Assembly: GCA_004524515.1 (NCBI GenBank)
Contig: SDNV01000045.1
Location: 1-20,546 of the forward strand
Source of the DNA: Promethearchaeota archaeon
GTDB lineage: Archaea > Asgardarchaeota > Lokiarchaeia > Sigynarchaeales > SOKP01
DNA: 20,546 bases
Reading direction: 5' to 3'
This document shows, one piece after another, positions 14,951 through 20,546 of this stretch. A model generated the notes under the pieces. It was not told the origin of the DNA. It made no database searches and saw only the letters and a program-made list of their open reading frames with translations. Both the position numbers and the translations under genes were made by a program. How positions within the stretch are numbered: position 1 is the first letter of the stretch; every line of letters starts with the position of its first letter.

Positions 14951-16708
14951 ATGCCGCTTTTTATAAATAAGAGGAAAATTAGTATGAGGACACTCTTATT
15001 TATATTTATATTTCTAAATATGATACTTCCATTGGTATTTATTGGTCTCCAGAATAATTCATATTCTAACGGGAGCGAAAATTTTTATGAAAATAGAATT
15101 CCTAACGCAGCTAGTTTTTCGAAGGAAGATTACCAACCTGTTCTTGATGAGGAGAAACAGGCGCTTGGAGATCTTAACGTAACGGAATTAGTTTTTAATG
15201 AAGTGGGAATCAATTTAACCGATTATATTAAATCGAATTACCCAGCTTATGAAAATGATCTGTCATTAGGATCATTAAAGATGAGTTATCTAAGAACCCA
15301 ATTTAATAGAACAGTAGAAAAGGCTCAAATTGATAATCTCAATGAAAATATTACGGATTACCGAAAAATTACAGTTTTATTAAATGAGTCTCTTAGCATA
15401 GAATATGATGGATCTGCAGAGGGTTATCTCTATTATGCCCCAAGATTAAAACCTTTTATTCAGACGGAATTATGGGTTGAAAATCAATCAAATATTGGTC
15501 TTAGAAAAGTGAATGAAGGAAATTATTCATATCATAATTATGATAAAATTAATTTTTTAAGATTTAATTATAAACAATATTTCACGGATATTGGTGAGGA
15601 TCCACTCAGTTTTAGAATGTATCTTCTTTGGGAATTTAATATTTCTATTGACTCTTGGAAATTAACTCAAGATTTAGATCAAGAACTGCTTTTAGACGAA
15701 GATGAAGATTATGTGATTAGTCCTAAATTCAATTATGAATTTAGAATTAACGCTAAAAAATATAACCAATCTTCTGATGTGGAAGTACCCGCTGATAACT
15801 TATTAATCAATATAACCATAAAACTACCTGATAAAGAATTACTAAATAATATCGAATTATTCAAAAATTCAAATAAAATTACAACGAATTTTTTAACTTC
15901 GGATAATACAATATTCATACCCCAGAATTTGCTAACCTCAAACAACACCATAATTGAAATTACGTTCTCTACTGCTTATCAGATCTTATTTGTGGATCCT
16001 GTCGATGAGACATGGGCAATTGACAGACTTATCGAAGATAGAGATACAAGACAAAGAATTTATTTTCCAGATATAGTATCCGGTCCACAGCGGATTATTT
16101 TGAAATATGTGGAAGTTATAGAAGAATCAATCTCGTTTGATCAAGTTAACAGTATTAGCTCCTTATTTGGAAGAGGGGTGATCTATGAAGAGGTTAATGT
16201 GACTGAATTGGAAGAGGATATAGAAAATAGTCTGGTATTCAATGAAAATGCGACCAAAAGAGCAGGTATTAAAATAACGTTGCCTTATATGATTAAAGAA
16301 GAGATATGCCCCATCATAGTACAATATGAAACCGAATTAAATTTAAGAATAATAGTCACGGATAATATCCGAATGCCCATCGCGGGATTAGATGTTAAAA
16401 TATATTATTATGGTGAGTTATATGGAACGTATATATCGACAGAAAAAAATCAGCCTATTGGGCCACAAATAACTGATGAGAATGGTGAAATATTAGTCAA
16501 AGACGTACCTAACGGAAATTATACAATTAAGATATATCAGAACGAAAATCTTATAAAAGAAAGTGAAGTGAGTGCCTATCTTGAAGTAAATTACGTTACT
16601 ACTCCAATTATACATTTTCCTATCGTAATAATAATATTTAGCTCAATCAGTGGAATCTTTTTTGTAATTGGATTAATTATATACCGTAAACAAAAATCCT
16701 TGCCATAG
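14951..16708 (+). CDS. Secreted, membrane-anchored surface protein of unknown function
   Basis: The 585-residue protein begins with a basic stretch and a hydrophobic segment (about residues 14-33), a signal peptide or anchor. It ends with a transmembrane helix (about 556-578) followed by the short basic tail YRKQKSLP. The approximately 520 residues between should be extracellular; they are rich in Asn, Asp, Glu and Ile and contain many Asn-X-Ser/Thr sites such as NVT, NLT, NRT, NIT and NYS. Residues 466-554 look like a beta-sandwich with the pattern 'PIAGLDVKIYY...ITDENGEILVKDVPNGNYTIKIY', typical of carboxypeptidase-regulatory or SpaA-like repeats. The rest is unrecognised. An ATG at residue 12 is an alternative start. 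A small helical protein gene follows after 5 bp. Confidence 0.7.
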   Translation: MPLFINKRKISMRTLLFIFIFLNMILPLVFIGLQNNSYSNGSENFYENRIPNAASFSKEDYQPVLDEEKQALGDLNVTELVFNEVGINLTDYIKSNYPAYENDLSLGSLKMSYLRTQFNRTVEKAQIDNLNENITDYRKITVLLNESLSIEYDGSAEGYLYYAPRLKPFIQTELWVENQSNIGLRKVNEGNYSYHNYDKINFLRFNYKQYFTDIGEDPLSFRMYLLWEFNISIDSWKLTQDLDQELLLDEDEDYVISPKFNYEFRINAKKYNQSSDVEVPADNLLINITIKLPDKELLNNIELFKNSNKITTNFLTSDNTIFIPQNLLTSNNTIIEITFSTAYQILFVDPVDETWAIDRLIEDRDTRQRIYFPDIVSGPQRIILKYVEVIEESISFDQVNSISSLFGRGVIYEEVNVTELEEDIENSLVFNENATKRAGIKITLPYMIKEEICPIIVQYETELNLRIIVTDNIRMPIAGLDVKIYYYGELYGTYISTEKNQPIGPQITDENGEILVKDVPNGNYTIKIYQNENLIKESEVSAYLEVNYVTTPIIHFPIVIIIFSSISGIFFVIGLIIYRKQKSLP

Positions 16709-16713
16709 ATAAA

Positions 16714-17049
16714 TTGATAGTCATATTTGTCGACAATATTGAGAATTTCGTCTCATTCCTAAATAAACGAATTATGAATGAGGTATTTTACGAAGTAACA
16801 CAATCTAAATCAAGTGAGGATCTTTCCAGTGAAATTAAAACTGAGTTAATATTACATTTTCTTTCGAAAGTCGAAGAATTTATAGTACTCTTTGAAACTA
16901 AAGTAATCCTATCTAAAACAACAAATTCAGATTCAAAAGAATGTCAAGAATTAATCAATGAATTTCAAAAGATCTTAAGTCAAGTAGATTCGTCTATAAC
17001 TTTAGTAAAAGGAAAGATAAGAGAAATATACTTATCCTATTCATCTTAA
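16714..17049 (+). CDS. Small helical protein of unknown function
   Basis: I do not recognise this 111-residue protein. It is predicted mostly helical, with heptad-like stretches such as residues 38-66 and 80-106, and has no membrane segment. Its start is a TTG only 5 bp after the stop of the upstream membrane protein, so the two are probably translated from one mRNA and may act together. A later ATG (MNEVFYE, residue 21) is an alternative start that would leave a larger gap. It converges with the aIF2 gamma gene. Confidence 0.55.
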   Translation: MIVIFVDNIENFVSFLNKRIMNEVFYEVTQSKSSEDLSSEIKTELILHFLSKVEEFIVLFETKVILSKTTNSDSKECQELINEFQKILSQVDSSITLVKGKIREIYLSYSS

Positions 17050-17109
17050 GCTTAAAATTTAAAATTAGGTATTCTATGTAAATTAAAAGCTCAGTTTAGT
17101 ATGTGATTT

Positions 17110-18713
17110 TTACGTATTATGGTTTACGTTAATACCATAGCCAATTAATCGGTATCTTCGATTAATTATTCGGGAAATTGCAAAAATAAAGTTCTCAGCA
17201 GGACAGATAGGGGGATTTAATTTGATAACAACGCTATCTTTTAGTAATTTGGTGACAATCCCTCCCGTTTTTTCCGTCCCAACCACCAATAATAATTTCT
17301 CATTATGTTTAAGATCATGAACTTTTATCATATTTTCCGATCCAATCACTCGATCTAGAAGGTTTACTTTTAATTCCACTTCAGAAACTATATCTGGTAA
17401 ATTTCCTGGCTTTCCAACTAAATGCCCGATTAGCGAATCTCCTTTTGTGAGATTAGGATCCAGTTTAGTTCCAAGCCCTATAAGACCACCGGGCTTTGCT
17501 TCATCTAAAAGATTACTTCCTTGACTAATACTCATAACCTTAGATTTTATAGGAACATATTCGTCTTTAATGAGGAGTCCAGGTCGAATTTCTATCTCAT
17601 TCCCAACTTGCACTTTTCCTTTTAATACTGATCCTCCTATTACGCCTCCTTTAAGGTTTTCAATGTCCGTTCCGGGTCTATTGATATCAAAAGATCGAGC
17701 GATTAAGAATTGAAATTCTTCGTTCTCGTTCAATTGGGGAGTTGGAATTACCTTTTCAAAAGCCTGTACGAGAGTATCTATATTTGAACCAAACACAGCT
17801 GATGTGGGAATAATGGGAGCATTTTCTGCGACGGTCCCTTTAACGAACTTTTTAATTTGATTATAATTCTCCATTGCTTGTTCTCTTGAGACCGCATCTA
17901 TTTTATTTTGAACGATAATTATATTTTCTATGCCAGCAATATTCAATGCTGCTAAGTGTTCTCTAGTTTGAGGCTGTGGACATATCTCATCAGCAGCTAT
18001 TAATAAACATGCTCCATCCATTAGAGAAGCACCACTTAACATAGTAGCCATTAATATTTCATGCCCAGGAGCATCTACAAATGAGATATTTCTCTTAAAT
18101 TCTAATTGACCTTTACATTTTGGGCATGTAAATCGAGGTTCCCCCTTTTTTCTTTCTTTTTCAGCCATATGTGAGGTTATATATAAATCACACGAAGGAC
18201 AATATAATATAGTTGCGTTAGAATACCCTAACTTAATAGATATACCTCGCTCCTGCTCCTCTGAGTGTCTATCAGTCCAATCGCCTGTTAATGCTTCCAC
18301 AAGTGTGGTTTTTATGGGAAATGCCGAAATGACATTATCATACCATGATCAACATGTCCGACTAGACCGATATTGCATTCTGCTTGTTGTTTCATTAATT
18401 CTTTAATATTAGAGGTTTTTTCAGAGGTTATTACTTTCTTTTTTTTTTCTTCTTTCGAAATTTCTTCTTTTTTTACTGGTTCTTGTTCTACAATAGCCTC
18501 TTCCTTCTCTTTTTGTGTTATTTCTTCCCATAATTCTTTAGCGCTGTCAATATATTTCTTTGCGGTAGCTTCACCTATTCCCTTAATCTTTAATTTCAAT
18601 AAATCTTCCAGTGTTGTTGAGGCCAATTTTTGAACTGAATCAATTCCTGCTGTCTTTAGTCTTTCAGCTGTCGCTTTTCCAATGCCACTAACATTTTTTA
18701 AGGAATATTCCAT
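17110..18713 (-). CDS. eif2g: Translation initiation factor aIF2 gamma with N-terminal HhH domain, interrupted by a 29-nt intron
   Basis: The coding sequence is proposed as complement(17110..18311, 18341..18713), 524 residues. aIF2 gamma is the GTPase of the aIF2 complex that delivers initiator Met-tRNA to the small ribosomal subunit. Residues 1-62 are a helix-hairpin-helix domain (NVSGIGKATAERL, then KGIGEATAKKY), and 66-110 a charged Lys/Glu linker. The normal factor begins at about 111 with ECNIGLVGHVDHGKTT. G1 is GHVDHGKT (119-126), switch 1 contains RGISIKLGY, the zinc ribbon uses C162, C165, C187 and C190, G3 is DAPGH (204-208) and G4 NKID (260-263). Domains II and III are complete to the end. 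Apart from the interruption, conservation is high, unlike a decaying gene. Without intron removal, translation would stop at 133 residues and the rest would lack the P-loop. Confidence 0.88.
18312..18340 (-). other. Candidate bulge-helix-bulge intron in the aIF2 gamma gene
   Basis: On the minus strand these 29 nt lie inside the AAA codon that follows GHVDHG. In RNA, ATGG of exon 1 (18346-18343) pairs with CCAT near the intron end (18317-18314), a 4-bp central helix. UAU (18342-18340) forms the 5' bulge and AAA (18313-18311) the 3' bulge. The inner helix pairs 18339-18331 with 18325-18318: 8 bp including one G-U, with U18337 bulged and a 5-nt loop. Cutting both bulges after their second nucleotide joins A18341 to A18311 and restores GGT AAA ACC (Gly-Lys-Thr). 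The outer helix is weak: C-A mismatch, U-A, A-C mismatch, G-C, U-A. The intron contains a stop (18314-18312) in the exon 1 frame. The structure matches the substrate of the archaeal tRNA splicing endonuclease, but splicing is not demonstrated. Confidence 0.75.
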
Positions 18714-18779
18714 AATATTTTATTATTCATTATTATAAATAATTTTTATTGAAATCCACTTTAACAAAATATATCTAAA

Positions 18780-18908
18780 TTAATCATGAATAATTTTAAA
18801 TTCTTTATTTACTTCCTCTCCAAAGTCTTTTCTTAATATTTTTGTATGTTTTAAAAACGTAGAAAATTCATCAAAAATAGTTTTCGCCATCGCTTTTTGT
18901 GATATCAT
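18780..18908 (-). CDS. Possible small ORF, 42 residues
   Basis: The 335-bp stretch between aIF2 gamma and the zinc-ribbon gene is mostly AT-rich spacer, but a leftward ORF from the ATG at 18908 encodes a 42-residue charged, helical peptide (ISQKAMAKTIFDEFSTFLKH near the start). The same frame stays open upstream to about 18971, so a GTG at 18917 is another start. Its composition is protein-like, but with no Shine-Dalgarno sequence or recognised family the evidence is weak. Confidence 0.3.
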   Translation of the reverse strand: MISQKAMAKTIFDEFSTFLKHTKILRKDFGEEVNKEFKIIHD

Positions 18909-19048
18909 TAAGATCACATAAAATTTTAAGACATAGGTTTTGATTTTTTCAATTTGTATTTTAATATTCTTTTATAAATTTGGTAATATTTAAAAAAAAA
19001 GTTAATTTTCTCAAAAAATAGGTTTTTAATATAAAAACTAATACGCCA

Positions 19049-19285
19049 CTATATGGTTTCAATCATTTTAATATCCTTTCCCGTTAATGATTTTTTTTTT
19101 CCCAGTTCAGTATAAGATACTCTTAATAAACTATCTACATAAAAAGTCGAAATTTTATTACAGGAATCATCCTTATGGAGAATATAAACTGGAGCGGGAT
19201 ATAAGGAGGAATCTATATCATTCAACTCAATTTTAAAAATAATTCTTTTGTTGCAATGGGGACAATAATTATAGCGGGTAACCAT
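19049..19285 (-). CDS. Small protein with a CPHC zinc-binding knuckle
   Basis: This 78-residue protein has one CPHC pair (8-11) and a single further cysteine (C42), so a full four-cysteine zinc ribbon is not evident; His37 (HKDDSC) might supply a ligand. The rest, 'YPAPVYILHKDD...KISTFYVDSLLRVSYTE', reads as alternating beta strands like the small zinc-ribbon domains found in many archaeal proteins. No function can be named. It is divergent from the C25 peptidase gene, with 108 bp between the starts. Confidence 0.6.
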   Translation of the reverse strand: MVTRYNYCPHCNKRIIFKIELNDIDSSLYPAPVYILHKDDSCNKISTFYVDSLLRVSYTELGKKKSLTGKDIKMIETI

Positions 19286-19393
19286 CAGAATAAAAATTAG
19301 GTTTTTTTACATAATAACAAATAAATTATTATTTTTATATTCTTATTTCTAATGTAAGTATAAGTCAATTCATAATATCAATATTGAGATTTC

Positions 19394-20546
19394 ATGGGTA
19401 AAATTATTTCTAAAAAGTATCTCTATATTTCAATTATAATCTTTATTTTATGTCCATTTACTTTGTTTAATAATTATTATCTCGATAATAATAATCCAAA
19501 TATCTCTATAAGAATAAATGCTCTAGCCGATAGTGCTCCTAATGAAGATTGGGATGATTTACCGGATATCCCGTATGATAATTTAAACGAAAGATGGTAT
19601 AATCCCAAGATTGAAATGTTAATAATAACCAACAATAGTCAAGACTTCATTGATGCTGTAACCCCATTGATGGATTGGAAAAACCAAAAAGGAGTTAAAA
19701 CCATAATTCTAACCAAAAATCCGGGTGATGGTCCCGAAGAAATCCGAAATATGATTAAATATTATTATGAAACCGAGGATATAAAATGGGTCTTATTAGC
19801 TGGAGATGCGGAGTCAGGGTTGATTCCGATTAGAGAAGTACTTAATGATGATGTAGGGTTCTGGGGAGAATCTGAAAAAGTAGGTGATCCTGAATATAAA
19901 CCTACAGATTATTATTATGCGGATTTAACCGGAACGTGGGATAGTAATGGAAATGGAGTATACGGGGAATCTGCATTTAAAACAGGAGGTCAAGATGAGA
20001 TTGATTGGATTCCAGAAGTTTACGTCGGGCGCTTACCCGCAGGAAATGCAATAGAACTTGGTGAAATGATTAATAAAACTCTAAAATATGAAACTGAACC
20101 ATTTATAGGAGAATGGATGGAGAATATGCTATTGGCAGGAGGTATTTCTGATTTACCTGGAGAAGAAGGGGATCCTGATGGTGAAGATGAAGCACGCCTA
20201 ACATCTTTTATTTGGCAACATTACACTCAATATGAAATGAATTTTACTCATTTATGTAATTTTAACACTGGTTATTATACCCCTCCAGGAACATATTCAT
20301 CATTAACACAGATAAATTTTAACAATTCATTCACCTCAGGTTATTCAACGATAATATTTGCAGGACATGGAAATTTTGATAGCTATGTCGATAAGAACCC
20401 CTTAGGGGGATTTAGGACTATATTCACTTCTGATGATGCAGGGAATAGTAATAATTTTGATATGCCATCACTGATTTATGCTGATGCGTGTAGTACATCG
20501 ACTTTTGATCAAAATGATAATAATATTGGAGAGATACTAATTAAGA
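19394..20546 (+). CDS. Secreted C25 (gingipain-like) cysteine peptidase, N-terminal part
   Basis: An open frame from ATG 19394 runs 384 residues off the window edge. It begins with a basic residue pair and a hydrophobic signal segment (about 9-25). The catalytic domain follows the C25 pattern: an alpha/beta subdomain with EMLIITNNSQDFIDAVTPLM, then WVLLAGDAE, DYYYADLTGTWD, and IPEVYVGRLPA. The catalytic histidine is His325 in FAGHGN and the nucleophile Cys366 in ADACSTSTFD, the caspase-like dyad of this family. Both are present, so an active extracellular protease is likely, possibly degrading external protein for peptides. The C-terminal part, including any surface-anchoring domain, lies outside the window. 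No propeptide domain is obvious before the catalytic region. Confidence 0.85.
   Translation, partial: MGKIISKKYLYISIIIFILCPFTLFNNYYLDNNNPNISIRINALADSAPNEDWDDLPDIPYDNLNERWYNPKIEMLIITNNSQDFIDAVTPLMDWKNQKGVKTIILTKNPGDGPEEIRNMIKYYYETEDIKWVLLAGDAESGLIPIREVLNDDVGFWGESEKVGDPEYKPTDYYYADLTGTWDSNGNGVYGESAFKTGGQDEIDWIPEVYVGRLPAGNAIELGEMINKTLKYETEPFIGEWMENMLLAGGISDLPGEEGDPDGEDEARLTSFIWQHYTQYEMNFTHLCNFNTGYYTPPGTYSSLTQINFNNSFTSGYSTIIFAGHGNFDSYVDKNPLGGFRTIFTSDDAGNSNNFDMPSLIYADACSTSTFDQNDNNIGEILIK

Noticed and set aside
18312..18340. Intein at the P-loop of aIF2 gamma
   Set aside because: P-loops are common intein sites, but 29 nt is far too short and the segment contains an in-frame stop.
18301..18350. Translational bypassing or programmed frameshifting as the explanation of the aIF2 gamma interruption
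   Set aside because: The codon before the gap (GGT) does not match the triplet before the landing point (ATA), as known bypassing requires. A simple frameshift would insert about ten residues into the P-loop and destroy it.
17110..18713. Pseudogene call for aIF2 gamma
   Set aside because: All GTPase motifs, the zinc ribbon and both C-terminal domains are intact apart from the 29-nt insertion, and the insertion boundaries coincide with a splicing structure. An assembly error remains possible and is listed as a refutation test.
1..20546. CRISPR arrays, tRNA or rRNA genes, transposases
   Set aside because: No regularly spaced repeats, no cloverleaf sequence and no transposase-like protein were found by eye.

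Overview
The window is AT-rich (about 30% G+C by eye) archaeal DNA with densely packed genes on both strands. Archaeal markers are translation factor aIF2 gamma, transcription factor S, a form III RuBisCO with ribose-1,5-bisphosphate isomerase, a LysW carrier protein and an archaeal DHH phosphoesterase. A gene resembling the eukaryotic ribosomal protein eL22 points to an Asgard archaeon, possibly Lokiarchaeia-like. That placement is inference from gene content; there is no rRNA gene here to test it.

Layout. Positions 1-4073 hold the start of a leftward gene cut by the window edge, then rightward genes for a DUF3795 cysteine-rich protein, an alpha/beta hydrolase, a radical SAM enzyme and a phosphohexomutase homologue whose signature motifs have mostly been lost. 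Positions 4074-4500 have no gene but hold a TATA-like element and three successive inverted-repeat structures, the best non-coding RNA candidate in the window. Positions 4501-6503 carry an MFS transporter, a GNAT acetyltransferase and lysW. A leftward uvrC (6549-8372) follows, then a small zinc-ribbon protein and the AMP-pathway pair: ribose-1,5-bisphosphate isomerase (rightward) facing RuBisCO (leftward) with 3 bp between their stop codons. Next are eL22, a CitG-like protein and TFS (rightward), a UPF0235 protein and a DHH phosphoesterase (leftward), and a secreted membrane-anchored protein with a small helical partner (rightward). At 17110-18713 is leftward aIF2 gamma. After a possible tiny ORF and a small zinc-ribbon gene, the window ends inside a secreted C25 (gingipain-like) cysteine peptidase.

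Main finding. The aIF2 gamma gene looks broken: one frame stops just after the codons for GHVDHG, and the rest of the protein continues in another frame from KTTLVEALTG. Exactly 29 nt separate the two parts. The RNA of this junction folds into a bulge-helix-bulge: a 4-bp central helix, two 3-nt bulges on opposite strands and an 8-bp inner hairpin. Cutting both bulges at the usual position (after the second nucleotide) removes exactly 29 nt and restores GHVDHGKTT, the GTPase P-loop, in frame. I read this as a small archaeal intron in a protein-coding gene, probably removed by the tRNA splicing endonuclease. The restored protein is 524 residues, because an N-terminal helix-hairpin-helix domain is fused to a complete aIF2 gamma.

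How the genes work together. The isomerase and RuBisCO together convert ribose 1,5-bisphosphate (from nucleotide breakdown) to 3-phosphoglycerate; the AMP phosphorylase that would supply them is not in the window. Translation and transcription genes (aIF2 gamma, eL22, TFS) are scattered among metabolic genes rather than grouped in operons. Most genes appear to be transcribed singly or in pairs.
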